Shown here one piece after another: positions 29,662 to 38,714 of a DNA stretch of 64,000 nt. The first letter of the stretch is position 1, and each line of letters opens with the position of its first letter. A program made the translations under genes and the position numbers. The notes beneath the pieces are model-generated. The model was not told where the DNA came from. It ran no database searches and saw only the letters and a program-made list of their open reading frames with translations. The stretch comes from Polynucleobacter sp. IMCC 30228. GTDB taxonomy: Bacteria > Pseudomonadota > Gammaproteobacteria > Burkholderiales > Burkholderiaceae. The stretch covers positions 101,234 through 165,233 of the forward strand of contig NZ_JAJVCS010000006.1 in assembly GCF_021395205.1 (NCBI RefSeq). The letters run 5' to 3'.

Positions 29662-30361
29662 GGGTATTAATAACTGAATTTATTACTTCAAAGGCTAATG
29701 TTCTGCCACCTCTTTCAAGGCCGAGTTTTGCGCGCTGATCAAGCTGCTCATTTTGACCTAAGGCCCCCTCAATTGGTGACGATAAATCATTTACCAAAAC
29801 CGCATCTAATGCCCCAAGTGCAACGTAGTTGTTAGCTCCAGGTCCAAATATAGGTGAGCTAGTACATAGCTCCTCTAGTCTTTCTAATGGAATTTGCATA
29901 ATGCGTGACATTGCAGAAAGTGCCATCACGCGAATTTGGGCGTTCTCCAAGGCAAAAGATCTGTCGGCAATCATTCCTAATGCAAGATAACCACCGCTTA
30001 CAGCTTCCTTATAAACAATACTAATTAGCTTGTGACCACGTATTCGCGCAAGCTCGAAGCACATTGAAAGATGGGCTAAGTAGCCTGCATTGCCAAGCAA
30101 CTCATCACGCCGTGACAAATTTTGCCCTTGTGTATCAACCAAAATAATGATTGGTCTTTGGGGATGATTTTGAATAATTTCAAGCACTTTCCCAGCTAAT
30201 CCAAAAGCCAAATCGACCCCAATTGGTGCGCTATTAATTGTGCCAAGTAAAGCAACGACGCCCCTACTTGTTTTTGCTTCACCATAAATCATTTCCCCTG
30301 CAGTCGCTAAATTAAAGCCCAAAGGGAATAATTGCTCACAAGCAGAATTAGCATTAGTCAT
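29654..30361 (-). CDS. mdcE: Malonate decarboxylase gamma subunit MdcE
   Basis: A 235-residue crotonase-fold carboxytransferase-like subunit. With MdcD it decarboxylates malonyl-S-ACP to acetyl-S-ACP. Motifs: IILVDTQGQNLSRRDE, the oxyanion-hole GGYLALG, and later FGPGANNYVALGALD. It overlaps the upstream mdcD by 8 bp, a fixed pairing in the family. Confidence 0.92.
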   Translation of the reverse strand: MTNANSACEQLFPLGFNLATAGEMIYGEAKTSRGVVALLGTINSAPIGVDLAFGLAGKVLEIIQNHPQRPIIILVDTQGQNLSRRDELLGNAGYLAHLSMCFELARIRGHKLISIVYKEAVSGGYLALGMIADRSFALENAQIRVMALSAMSRIMQIPLERLEELCTSSPIFGPGANNYVALGALDAVLVNDLSSPIEGALGQNEQLDQRAKLGLERGGRTLAFEVINSVINTHV

Positions 30362-31250
30362 GATCTCTTACTCGATTAGCAATGGCAATAAAAGATTCAT
30401 CATCAAGACTAGGAATTTGATCGGGATTCTGAATGCCCATTTTGGCCCAGATATCAAGGGCATCAGCACAGTCACTAAATTTTTCTAATCTCAGGCCCAG
30501 GCTTTTATGCTGCCTTAATAATTCTTCAAGGCTAAGCGGAACTGACTTACTGAAATAGGCTGCGATGGTCGCGCGTATATTTTCAATTAAATCTTTTGTA
30601 TAGGCTTGCGCTTCATTTTGCAAGTATCTATGTTTACCCCCCATGGTGCGCCACACTAAGGCCTTATCACGGGCGTCGAATTCTTCAACCCCTTTTTGCG
30701 ACTCAATTACCTCAGGGCCCGAAACAGATAAGCGGCCCTGTTCAGTAATTAAAACGTAATCACAGCATCGCGCCACAATTCCAATGCCGCCATATATTCC
30801 ATTTGAACCAGCAGAAATTGCAATTACAACTACGCCCATTGAGCGCGCCTTAAATAATGCTCTTTGTATTTCAGATATGGCAATGAGTCCGGCATTGGCT
30901 TCGTGTAGACGGACGCCGCCAGTATCTAAAATTAAAATAACGGCAGCCGGCTTTTCTATCGCAGCTCGCTCAAGTAAACCGGTTAATTTTGCACCATGCA
31001 CTTCTCCAACTGAGCCGCCCATAAAACCGGGCTCCTGAGCTGCGCAAAATACCTTCTTCCCCTCCAACAAACCAACCCCTATGACGATGCCATCATCAAA
31101 TGCAATAGGCATACCCAGCGTTTTTAAGTGTGGGCTAGAGATCCGCTTAGATGGAGGCAGAATCTCCTTAAAACTAGCTCTATCTAATATTAATGAAATA
31201 CGTTCACGTGCTGAAGATTCATAAAGACCGGAAATATTTTCTAATCTCAT
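30354..31250 (-). CDS. mdcD: Malonate decarboxylase beta subunit MdcD
   Basis: A 298-residue carboxyltransferase-fold subunit that forms the decarboxylase with MdcE. Motifs: EPGFMGGSVGEVHGAKL, VILILDTGGVRLHEANAGL and the GSNGIYGGIGI glycine-rich segment. The ATG at 31250 overlaps the mdcC stop as ATGA; a longer start 15 bases upstream (31265) lies inside mdcC. Biotin-dependent carboxylase subunits share the fold, but there is no biotin carrier nearby and the ACP-type MdcC excludes that reading. Confidence 0.93.
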   Translation of the reverse strand: MRLENISGLYESSARERISLILDRASFKEILPPSKRISSPHLKTLGMPIAFDDGIVIGVGLLEGKKVFCAAQEPGFMGGSVGEVHGAKLTGLLERAAIEKPAAVILILDTGGVRLHEANAGLIAISEIQRALFKARSMGVVVIAISAGSNGIYGGIGIVARCCDYVLITEQGRLSVSGPEVIESQKGVEEFDARDKALVWRTMGGKHRYLQNEAQAYTKDLIENIRATIAAYFSKSVPLSLEELLRQHKSLGLRLEKFSDCADALDIWAKMGIQNPDQIPSLDDESFIAIANRVRDHD

Positions 31251-31567
31251 GTGGTTTCTTTCCATTGCTGTGCCGCCTGAGCAAGACGTAGCTGCACTAC
31301 TGCTGGCGTTGCTCCACCATCATTAATTGTAATGATGGTATTTGCAAATTGCTCTTGTTCGGCAAAGTCTGAAAGTACTGCTTGCCATGTTTTCTTAAAA
31401 CCATCAATCGAAGTCTCTAAAGAAAATTGAGTGCACCCATTTAAATCAACCTCCTCCACCAAAACCTCTAAATTACCCGACCCAACTACACCGACAATAG
31501 TCGGTTTTTTATTGCTTAATTGAGAAGGGTTTGACCAAGGGCCAAACTTAAATTCAAAAGCTTCCAT
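31247..31567 (-). CDS. mdcC: Malonate decarboxylase acyl carrier protein MdcC (delta)
   Basis: A 106-residue acyl carrier subunit. The attachment serine for the 2'-(5''-phosphoribosyl)-3'-dephospho-CoA group is in VGSGNLEVL (Ser30 from the chosen start). The C-terminal INDGGATPAVVQLRL is also conserved in MdcC. A TTG at 31576 would overlap mdcA; ATG 31567 has AGGA 10 bp upstream and is preferred. Starts 3 bp after the mdcA stop. Confidence 0.9.
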   Translation of the reverse strand: MEAFEFKFGPWSNPSQLSNKKPTIVGVVGSGNLEVLVEEVDLNGCTQFSLETSIDGFKKTWQAVLSDFAEQEQFANTIITINDGGATPAVVQLRLAQAAQQWKETT

Positions 31568-31569
31568 AG

Positions 31570-33213
31570 TTACCAATTCCTAAAGCGTTTAGGTGGTTTA
31601 TATAAACCATCAGACCAAAAAACTAAATCCTTAATCGACCTTGCTGCCAATAAATTGCGCGTTGCCATGCGCGGATCAACTCCTAAATCAATAGGTCGCT
31701 GAATAATCTTTTTGCTAATCAATTCCTCTACGACTTTTTTATTTCTAGCTAGTCCTACAGGGGTATATCCTGCCACACCTCTAATTGCCTGTTCTCTTTC
31801 AGCCAAATTACGACATCGATGAAGGTGTGCAATACCTTCCTCGGTAACTAAGTGAGTAACATCGTCCCCATAAATCATGATCGGCGGAATGCTTAACTGA
31901 AAATCTTCCATTAATTGCCAAGCATCTAATTTATCTACAAAAGTAGCTTGCATCTTGTCTTTAAAGGTTTCTACCATTTGTACTACCAACTTCCTCCCAC
32001 GTGGTATTACTGATTTTCCTGGATGCATACTTTCCTCACCAGCTTTTAACCACGCTTTGCTAGCATGGCGTCTACCCCTGGAGTCTGATCCAAAATTAGG
32101 TGCACCACCAAATCCAGCAATTCGATTTAAAGTTGCTGTAGATGAATTTCCCTCAGTGTCAATTTGTAAAGTTGAACCAATAAATAAATCGGCATAGTGG
32201 CCAGCAAGTTGGCAAAAAGCCCTATTCGAGCGAAGCGATCCATCTGGGCCAGTAAAAAAAATATCAGGGCGAGCCGCAACATAATCCTCCATCCCCAGCT
32301 CAGACCCCGCACAATGAATATTTTTAATAAAACCCGACTCTATTGCGGGTATTAGGGTGGGGCACGGATTAACACTCATGTATTCACAGACCTTACCCTT
32401 TAATCCAAGCGACTCGCCATAGGTCGGCAAAATTAGCTCAATGGCTGCAGTATCAAATCCAATACCATGATTTAGTCGATTAATCTCATAAGGAATATAA
32501 ATTCCCTTAATCACCATCATGGCCATCAAGATCTGCACCTCAGTAATTAATGCGGGATCTCTCGTAAAGATTGGCTCGATATAGTGATTCTTAGGCGCCT
32601 TGACAATAAAAGTAACCCAATCGCTAGGTAAGTCAATACGCGGTAAATTTTCAACTATCTCATTTACTTGGGCGATTACTATGCCATTTTTAAATGCTGT
32701 GGCCTCAACAATTGGCGGCGTATCCTCAGTATTTGGTCCGGTATATAGATTGCCCTGAGAATCTGCGCTTTGAGCGGCAATAAAAGATACGCGAGGAGTC
32801 AAATCAACAAAGTAACGGCTATACAGTTCTAAATAGGTATGAATCGCACCAACCTCAATTAGCCCCTCTTTAATTAACTTTCCTAAGCGAACACCTTGCT
32901 CACCTGAATAACAAAAGTCTAGTTTTTTTGCAATTTTTTTTTCGAAAATATCTAAATGCGCAGGAAGGGCAATGTTTGATTGCACGACATGCAAATCGTG
33001 GATTATTTGAGTGTTTACCGCCGCCAAAGATTGCGACAAAAAATCTGCATGTTTTTGATTGTTACCTTCAATGCAAATTTTATCGCCAGGTTCAATGACC
33101 AGCTCAAGCAGGCGAACTATATCCTCTTGTGAAACGTACTTATTATTTGTAATTGTGCGCGCCCGCTCGAGGCGTTGAGCTAAATTAAGCTCAAGCGTAT
33201 TCCATTTTTTCAT
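31570..33213 (-). CDS. mdcA: Malonate decarboxylase alpha subunit MdcA
   Basis: The 547-residue acetyl-S-ACP:malonate ACP transferase, which exchanges acetyl for malonyl on MdcC to keep the cycle turning. Conserved blocks include EPGDKICIEGNNQKHADFL near residue 40, GFGGAPNFGSDSRGRRHASKAW, and YGDDVTHLVTEEGIAHL. Length matches the family. It is the first enzyme gene of the operon and follows a Bug receptor by 24 bp. Confidence 0.95.
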   Translation of the reverse strand: MKKWNTLELNLAQRLERARTITNNKYVSQEDIVRLLELVIEPGDKICIEGNNQKHADFLSQSLAAVNTQIIHDLHVVQSNIALPAHLDIFEKKIAKKLDFCYSGEQGVRLGKLIKEGLIEVGAIHTYLELYSRYFVDLTPRVSFIAAQSADSQGNLYTGPNTEDTPPIVEATAFKNGIVIAQVNEIVENLPRIDLPSDWVTFIVKAPKNHYIEPIFTRDPALITEVQILMAMMVIKGIYIPYEINRLNHGIGFDTAAIELILPTYGESLGLKGKVCEYMSVNPCPTLIPAIESGFIKNIHCAGSELGMEDYVAARPDIFFTGPDGSLRSNRAFCQLAGHYADLFIGSTLQIDTEGNSSTATLNRIAGFGGAPNFGSDSRGRRHASKAWLKAGEESMHPGKSVIPRGRKLVVQMVETFKDKMQATFVDKLDAWQLMEDFQLSIPPIMIYGDDVTHLVTEEGIAHLHRCRNLAEREQAIRGVAGYTPVGLARNKKVVEELISKKIIQRPIDLGVDPRMATRNLLAARSIKDLVFWSDGLYKPPKRFRNW

Positions 33214-33237
33214 GGGAACTTTTTCTTCACGACACCA

Positions 33238-34221
33238 TTAACTGTCAAGTGTAATTTTCGCCTCTTTAATCACTGCCCCCCATTTTCGATAGTCTGACTG
33301 AATCATCGACTGAATTTCGGCTGGGGTTTTAGGAACAATGTCATCATTTCCCAATTTTTTAAGTTCGTTAATCACATTAGGCTCAAGCATGATCTGCTTA
33401 AAATTAGTTTGATACAAGGTGGTAACAGGCGCCGGCATTTTGATTGGGCCAACCATATAAAATCGTAAAACTGCTTCATAGTCCTTTAGCCCTTGCTCAG
33501 CAATGGTTGGAACAGTCGGCAAAGAGCTAGACCGAACAATAGATGTCACCCCCAATGCCCTAGCTTTCCCAGAAGCAATCATGGGTAATGCAGGCCCGAT
33601 TGTGGCAAACATAATAGGAATTTGCCCCCCAATCAAGTCAGTTAACGCTGGGCCAGCACCGCGATAGGGAATGTGCACAATAAAAACCCCGGCTCTAGCT
33701 TTAAAAAGTTCGCCAGCTAAATGATGTACAGATCCCACGCCAGAACTTGCATAACTAAACTTACCTGGGTTAGCCTTCGCTAAAGTGATTAATTCTTGTA
33801 CGTTTTTAACATCCAATGCTGGATTTACAATTAAGACCAGCCCAGTAGAGCATACATAAGATAAGGGGGTGAAGTCTGTTAGGGGGTCATATGCCACTTT
33901 GCGCAAATGCGGCATGATACACAAGGGCCCAGTATCGGTGAGGCCAATAGTGTAACCATCAGGCGTACTTCTGGCCACAAATTCAGCGCCTATCGATGCG
34001 CCGGCACCTGGCTTATGGTCAATCACAACAGTTTGTTTTAAATTTTGCTCTAAAGGCCTAACAATAATGCGTGCAGTCGCATCTGAGGCTCCGCCAGTGG
34101 TATAGCCAAGTACAAGTTTGATCGCCTTATCTGGCCATGATTGAGCCCAATTACGTAAAGAAAAAAGTGTGCCTGAAATGGCAACTAGCGATTTAAGTAC
34201 TAACCTTCTATTTAAAGTCAT
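33238..34221 (-). CDS. Bug/TctC-type tripartite tricarboxylate receptor
   Basis: A 327-residue periplasmic substrate-binding protein of the Bug family. The signal peptide begins MTLNRRLVLKSLVA and ends near NWAQS. The mature domain has the family hallmarks WPDKAIKLVLGYTTGGASDATARI and ARSTPDGYTIGL. ATG 34221 has GGAG 7 bp upstream; the TTG two codons earlier is less likely. It sits 24 bp before mdcA, so the ligand is probably malonate or a related dicarboxylate. No TctA/TctB membrane genes lie in the window. Confidence 0.85.
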   Translation of the reverse strand: MTLNRRLVLKSLVAISGTLFSLRNWAQSWPDKAIKLVLGYTTGGASDATARIIVRPLEQNLKQTVVIDHKPGAGASIGAEFVARSTPDGYTIGLTDTGPLCIMPHLRKVAYDPLTDFTPLSYVCSTGLVLIVNPALDVKNVQELITLAKANPGKFSYASSGVGSVHHLAGELFKARAGVFIVHIPYRGAGPALTDLIGGQIPIMFATIGPALPMIASGKARALGVTSIVRSSSLPTVPTIAEQGLKDYEAVLRFYMVGPIKMPAPVTTLYQTNFKQIMLEPNVINELKKLGNDDIVPKTPAEIQSMIQSDYRKWGAVIKEAKITLDS

Positions 34222-34318
34222 TTCCAATCTCCAGGGCGTTACAAAATGAAAACCAGTAGGTTCCTTATATTACATTGAAAAAAATGACTTGGCAGATGGA
34301 TATTTTGATAAATAGTTT

Positions 34319-34660
34319 TCAAAAAATTAATCCGTAAGTCATCATCAGCAAGGTTCCAGTTAATAAGGCTGGCACTAACTGCTTATGAGGATTTGATAGC
34401 ATTATTGCTAAACATAGACCGCATAAACCAATGCGCAGATACATTGGAACAGTTGCCAATAAGCCAAAAGGTAGAATAATCATCCGCACTGTAAGCGCTG
34501 CCACCATTGCGTAAGTAACCGCGGAAAGCCACTCGAAAATCGGGCTATCTTGATTAATCTTCCCTGAGAGTAAAACGCCTATGGCGCGACATAAATAAGT
34601 GCCAATACAAGCACCGAAAAGCGCTAGCCAAATACCCCAACCCTGTAGGGCAGTGTTCAT
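34319..34660 (-). CDS. AzlD-family small membrane protein
   Basis: A 113-residue protein with about four hydrophobic helices, of the AzlD family (branched-chain amino acid export). AzlD partners with the larger AzlC to form an exporter for leucine, isoleucine or analogues. It overlaps azlC by 4 bp, which supports a two-component transporter. It ends 97 bp before the Bug-mdc operon on the same strand, so read-through into the mdc genes is possible but a fresh promoter is more likely. Confidence 0.78.
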   Translation of the reverse strand: MNTALQGWGIWLALFGACIGTYLCRAIGVLLSGKINQDSPIFEWLSAVTYAMVAALTVRMIILPFGLLATVPMYLRIGLCGLCLAIMLSNPHKQLVPALLTGTLLMMTYGLIF

Positions 34661-35463
34661 GATGATTGATCTTTAAAACGACGACGCAAAAACTGGCGAT
34701 CAATAAGGTAGGCTACCGTACCTGCAACCACTCCAGATACGAGCAAGCTCGAGTCGCGATCTAGTAAATAAAAACAGGGTCCTAAGACGCCCCCCAAAAT
34801 AATTGCTACGCGATTGATCGTGGCTTTAACCTCAGTAAACGTTAATAGAAAAAATAAGGGGTTAATAAAAACAAGTCCCAAGGCAATCCACTTGGGTACT
34901 AAACCAGCCAACAAATAACCCAAAATGGTTGCCGGAAAACTAATCGCCCAACATAAAATGCCAAGGCCCAAATAATAGTGGAGACGATGGTGTGACTCAA
35001 TTGCCTGAAACTCACGCATCGATACCGCCCAAGCGGTCATTGCTAATAAATGCACTGAAGCATAGAGTTTGCGATTGCGATCACGCGGATGTAGTTGTGG
35101 AAACAAAGTAACTGTCATCGTAACGAAACGAGTAGATGTCAACGTTACAGCTAGGATAATTGCCACTACTGATGAACCAGAAAGTACCATATCCAACAAC
35201 ACCACTTGCCCTGGTAAGGCAAACATCAACAAGCTACTTAAAGACGTGAACCACATATCAATATTATTGGTTTTAGCCATTGCCCCAAAGCCCACCATGC
35301 CGGCGAACAGTACCATTGCCGGAGCACCAGCAGCATGCCGAAAGCCGCTCCAGAACGCATGTTTGCGACTGGTGTAACGCTGAGGACCTTTCCCATCTAG
35401 CTCTGCAGAATTCGGCGCCAGGAAGGCTTTGGGGGGAAGTGGGGGTGGCGCAGCAGCAGTCAT
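34657..35463 (-). CDS. AzlC-family branched-chain amino acid permease
   Basis: A 268-residue integral membrane protein of the AzlC/YgaZ family, with a polar N-terminus of about 40 residues then the family block FWSGFRHAAGAPAMVLFAGM and several hydrophobic helices. It probably forms an efflux system with AzlD for branched-chain amino acids; the substrate is inferred. The ATG at 35463 lies 3 bp after the queG stop, while the longer start at 35496 overlaps queG. Confidence 0.8.
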   Translation of the reverse strand: MTAAAPPPLPPKAFLAPNSAELDGKGPQRYTSRKHAFWSGFRHAAGAPAMVLFAGMVGFGAMAKTNNIDMWFTSLSSLLMFALPGQVVLLDMVLSGSSVVAIILAVTLTSTRFVTMTVTLFPQLHPRDRNRKLYASVHLLAMTAWAVSMREFQAIESHHRLHYYLGLGILCWAISFPATILGYLLAGLVPKWIALGLVFINPLFFLLTFTEVKATINRVAIILGGVLGPCFYLLDRDSSLLVSGVVAGTVAYLIDRQFLRRRFKDQSS

Positions 35464-35465
35464 GG

Positions 35466-36533
35466 CTAGATTGTAGATTCTGGCTGTAATGCCCATTGAA
35501 TATGCTCGCGCACAAGATCATCGGCCATAGGCATGGCAACCGTTAGTGCGCTTTTTATTTCAGCGTGTTCAATCTCATTTAATGCCGAATTAGCTAACGC
35601 ATTCCCCATGGCAACAGCTAAATTACGCCGCCAGCGACTATAACCAATGCGCCGAATTGCACTGCCTTCATGCCGCTGCTCAAACTCGGCTTCAGTCCAA
35701 GCCCATAATGCCAATAAACTTTGCTCGCCTAAGCCATGGCGCTCTACAAAATCAGGCACGCTGGAGCGTTTAGCAAATTTATTCCATGGGCAAATTAATT
35801 GACAATCATCACACCCGTAGATACGGTTACCCATCGGTCGCCGAAATTCAAGCGGAATAGCTGCAGGATTTTCAATGGTTAAATAGGAAATACATTTACG
35901 CGCATCAAGCTGATAAGGCGCTGTAATTGCTTGTGTAGGGCAAACATCAATGCAAGCCGTGCACGTGCCACAGTGCTGCACTTCCTCAGGGTCAACGGGT
36001 AGAGCAAGATCAACCAAGATTTCACCGAGAAAAAAGAAGGACCCCGATTCGCGATTTAAAAGTACGGTATGTTTTCCACGCCAACCCAAGCCCGCTTTAC
36101 GCGCCAGTTCTACTTCCATTAAAGGCGCTGAATCGGTAAAGACCCGATACCCAAAGGGACCGATTTGACCTTCAATTGCTTTGGCAAAATCATTTAAACG
36201 GCCACGTAAAACTTTGTGATAATCGCGACCGCGGGCATACATTGAAATGACTCCAGCACGTGGATTGGCTAATTGCCGCCATTCTTGGTCTATGTCATGA
36301 TCGTCGGGTAGATAGTTCAAACTGACGCAAATGACGCGCACTGTACCCGGTAAGAGTAATTTTGGGTCGGCTCGCAAAAGTGCGTGACGGCTCATATAAT
36401 CCATGTGTCCGTGGCGACCCTCGGCCAGCCACTGACGCAAGCGTTCGCTAGCCTCGCCAAGATAGGTGTCGGTAATGCGCAAACGGTCAAAGCCGAAAAG
36501 AGTAGCCTGTTCACGCAACCAAGCAATATTCAT
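35466..36533 (-). CDS. queG: Epoxyqueuosine reductase
   Basis: A 355-residue cobalamin- and Fe-S-dependent enzyme that reduces epoxyqueuosine to queuosine in tRNA. The two ferredoxin-like [4Fe-4S] motifs are visible: CGTCTACIDVCPTQAI with a fourth cysteine in RKCISYL, and CDDCQLICPWNKF. The C-terminal HEAT-like repeat is short. An alternative start 12 bases upstream at 36545 is possible. It diverges from tsaE; it works with gluQ elsewhere in this window on the same tRNA pathway. Confidence 0.93.
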   Translation of the reverse strand: MNIAWLREQATLFGFDRLRITDTYLGEASERLRQWLAEGRHGHMDYMSRHALLRADPKLLLPGTVRVICVSLNYLPDDHDIDQEWRQLANPRAGVISMYARGRDYHKVLRGRLNDFAKAIEGQIGPFGYRVFTDSAPLMEVELARKAGLGWRGKHTVLLNRESGSFFFLGEILVDLALPVDPEEVQHCGTCTACIDVCPTQAITAPYQLDARKCISYLTIENPAAIPLEFRRPMGNRIYGCDDCQLICPWNKFAKRSSVPDFVERHGLGEQSLLALWAWTEAEFEQRHEGSAIRRIGYSRWRRNLAVAMGNALANSALNEIEHAEIKSALTVAMPMADDLVREHIQWALQPESTI

Positions 36534-36546
36534 ATCAAAGTACACA

Positions 36547-37056
36547 TTGAATCAATTAAGTAAACATTGTAGGCAGGAAAGCGAAACGGGTGATCTAGCT
36601 AGGTCCCTAGGGCAAGCGCTGGCTCAATATTTCAAGGAGTCACCAGATGGGCAGGTCAATTTGGCTCTCAGCGGCGAGCTAGGCGCTGGCAAAACCAGCT
36701 TTGCCCGCAGCCTCATTCAATCCATGGGGCATCTGGGAAAAGTGAAAAGCCCTAGTTATGCCTTGTGCGAACCCTACTCGATCGCGGTAGCGCAACACTC
36801 GATTGCTGTGCATCATTTTGATTTATTTCGCATGCGCTCCCCCTTAGAGTGGCAAGAGGCTGGCTTTGCTGATTTATTTGCCACACCAGGCCTTTGTTTA
36901 GTTGAATGGCCAGAAAAAGCCGAAGATACCTTACCGGTCTTTGATCTCTCTATTAGCATTACAGCGTTGCCGATTGAATGTGAACGCGAGATTCATATCG
37001 CCGCTCACTCACCCACAGGGCAAATCATCTTTTTAAAGCTTGAAAGCCTAAGTTAA
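36547..37056 (+). CDS. tsaE: tRNA threonylcarbamoyladenosine ATPase TsaE
   Basis: P-loop ATPase that works with TsaB and TsaD in making t6A37 of ANN-decoding tRNAs. Walker A is LSGELGAGKTSFARSL; KSPSYALCEPY and the acidic HFDLFRM and LVEWPEKAED follow. The start is uncertain: the frame extends to a GTG at 36466 inside queG, but the family length (about 150-170) and the divergent queG fit a TTG at 36547, giving 170 residues (NQLSKHCRQESETGDLARSLG). It lies 5 bp before the amidase, a known tsaE-amiC arrangement. Confidence 0.85.
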   Translation: MNQLSKHCRQESETGDLARSLGQALAQYFKESPDGQVNLALSGELGAGKTSFARSLIQSMGHLGKVKSPSYALCEPYSIAVAQHSIAVHHFDLFRMRSPLEWQEAGFADLFATPGLCLVEWPEKAEDTLPVFDLSISITALPIECEREIHIAAHSPTGQIIFLKLESLS

Positions 37057-37061
37057 ACGCG

Positions 37062-38411
37062 ATGACTAAAACTTCTGCAGTTAATCAGATTAAGCGTCGC
37101 ACCTTAAGACGGTCTGCTAAAGCAGTTTTGGGTTTAGGGGGGCTACAAAAGGCAGGATTTTTAATTCTGCTGGGCGTCAATGAAATCGCTTACGGCGCCA
37201 AGATAATGGGTGTGCGAATTTGGCCCTCTGAAGATTACACTCGCATTACCTTAGAGTCTGATACACCGTTGCCTATTACCCAACAGATGCTCACGAATCC
37301 CGATCGCCTAGTAGTTGATGTACAAGGGCTAGAGCTGAATCCAACCTTAAAGGATTTGGTGGCCAAGGTGAAGCCTAATGACCCTTATGTGTCACAAATT
37401 CGGGTGGGCCAATTTCAACCCAATGTAGTGCGCTTGGTGTTTGACTTAAAAGAACCTGTCAAACCACAAATTTTTACCCTTGACCCAGTTGCCGAATACC
37501 AATACCGCATGGTGTTTGATCTCTATTCGGCCACCCCACCCGACCCATTAATGGAGTTAGTAAAAAACAGTGCCCGCAAAGAAAAAGCCCTCGAACAATT
37601 AAATGCCCAGCCCGATTTAATTGCTGAATTTGCCAATAAAGAATTACCGCCTAATAAAAGTTCGGCTTTAACAAATAAAGAAGTGGCCAATAACCGCTAT
37701 AAACGCTTAATTACTATTGCTATTGATCCTGGTCATGGCGGCGAAGATCCCGGCGCCATTGGTGCGCGGGGCTCAAAAGAAAAACAAGTAGTGCTCGCAA
37801 TTGCTAAGCGCCTAAAAGATAAAATCGAAAATGTTTCCTATATGCGCCCCTACCTGACTCGGGATGGCGATTATTTCGTGCCACTAGGCGTACGAGTTCA
37901 GAAAGCACGCCAAGTACAGGCCGATTTATTTGTCTCAATTCATGCTGATGCCTTTATCCAACCACATGCAAAAGGCGCTTCGGTATTTGCCCTCTCGCAA
38001 CAAGGAGCCTCAAGCACTGCTGCCCGCTGGATGGCTAATAAAGAAAATGCCTCAGATTTAGTGGGCGGCATCAATATCAAAACTAAAGATGCTCAAGTAG
38101 CCAATTTGCTCTTAGATATGTCAACAACCGCACAAATTAAAGACTCTATGCAAGCAGCGCAGGCCATACTGCAACAAATCGGTGGGTTTGCCCCCCTGCA
38201 TAAAGGCAAAGTAGAGCAAGCCGGCTTTGCAGTCTTAAAAGCGCCCGATATTCCCTCTATTTTGGTAGAAACTGCCTTCATCAGTAACCCAGAAGAAGAG
38301 GCCCGACTGAATGATGAGGCCTACCAGGATCGCATTGCGGAAGCCATTTTGAAGGGAATTAAAGACTACTTTGCCAAAAATCCACCAGTAGCAAGACGTG
38401 TTAACTCCTGA
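37062..38411 (+). CDS. AmiC-type N-acetylmuramoyl-L-alanine amidase
   Basis: A 449-residue periplasmic amidase that cleaves septal peptidoglycan between MurNAc and L-Ala. An arginine-rich N-terminus (KRRTLRRSAKAVLG) followed by a hydrophobic stretch suggests a Tat-type signal, as in AmiC. The AMIN domain covers about 40-170 (WPSEDYTRITLESD). The Zn-dependent Amidase_3 domain follows with IAIDPGHGGEDPGAIG, the metal-binding His/Glu pattern and SIHADAF. It probably localises to the divisome. Confidence 0.9.
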   Translation: MTKTSAVNQIKRRTLRRSAKAVLGLGGLQKAGFLILLGVNEIAYGAKIMGVRIWPSEDYTRITLESDTPLPITQQMLTNPDRLVVDVQGLELNPTLKDLVAKVKPNDPYVSQIRVGQFQPNVVRLVFDLKEPVKPQIFTLDPVAEYQYRMVFDLYSATPPDPLMELVKNSARKEKALEQLNAQPDLIAEFANKELPPNKSSALTNKEVANNRYKRLITIAIDPGHGGEDPGAIGARGSKEKQVVLAIAKRLKDKIENVSYMRPYLTRDGDYFVPLGVRVQKARQVQADLFVSIHADAFIQPHAKGASVFALSQQGASSTAARWMANKENASDLVGGINIKTKDAQVANLLLDMSTTAQIKDSMQAAQAILQQIGGFAPLHKGKVEQAGFAVLKAPDIPSILVETAFISNPEEEARLNDEAYQDRIAEAILKGIKDYFAKNPPVARRVNS

Positions 38412-38476
38412 TTCATTGGGGTGGGTAGCGATCTTCAAGAAGTCCAGCAACAAATTGCTATAATTTCTTTCTTTCT

Positions 38477-38552
38477 GGGTCGGTAGCTCAGTCGGTAGAG
38501 CAGCGGACTTTTAATCCGTTGGTCGTGGGTTCGAATCCCGCCCGACCCACCA
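38477..38552 (+). tRNA. tRNA-Lys (anticodon TTT)
   Basis: 76 nt with encoded CCA. Acceptor GGGTCGG pairs with CCGACCC. The anticodon loop CTTTTAA gives TTT, reading AAA/AAG lysine codons. The T-arm is GTGGG TTCGAAT CCCGC. Its 3' half recurs three or four times downstream (see repeat entries), so the gene is likely an integration target. Confidence 0.98.
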
Positions 38553-38588
38553 AATAAAAATGGCCCTTTCTGGGGCTATTTTTATTTG
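38553..38588 (+). terminator. Terminator after tRNA-Lys
   Basis: A long hairpin directly after the CCA end: AAATAAAAAT (starting at 38552) pairs with ATTTTTATTT, continued inward by GCCC/GGGC, with a small loop. It is A/T symmetrical and could stop transcripts in both directions. Confidence 0.7.
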
Positions 38589-38616
38589 ATATGTTGTGTT
38601 GGATGAGAACCTTGGT

Positions 38617-38699
38617 TCGACTTTGAGCAAAGCGAAAAGCGGTGGACACTAACTTTGTGTAGCAAAGTTATGTGGAAGCCAATCCCGCCCGACCCACCA
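38617..38699 (+). repeat. tRNA-Lys 3'-end copy with 60-bp insert, copy 1
   Basis: A block starting TCGACTTTGAGCAAAGCG and running through GGTGGACACTAACTTTGTG, then GGAAGCC, ends in AATCCCGCCCGACCCACCA, the last 19 bases of tRNA-Lys. It is followed by AATAAAAATGG, the same 11 bases that follow the true tRNA. The insert contains the hairpin ACTTTG/CAAAGT. Near-identical inserts recur at 40030 and 47009. Confidence 0.85.
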
Positions 38700-38714
38700 A
38701 ATAAAAATGGTCCG

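Noticed and set aside
30354..31250. Acetyl-CoA or propionyl-CoA carboxylase beta subunit
   Set aside because: The fold is shared, but the neighbours mdcA, C, E, G, B and H and the lack of a biotin carrier identify it as MdcD.
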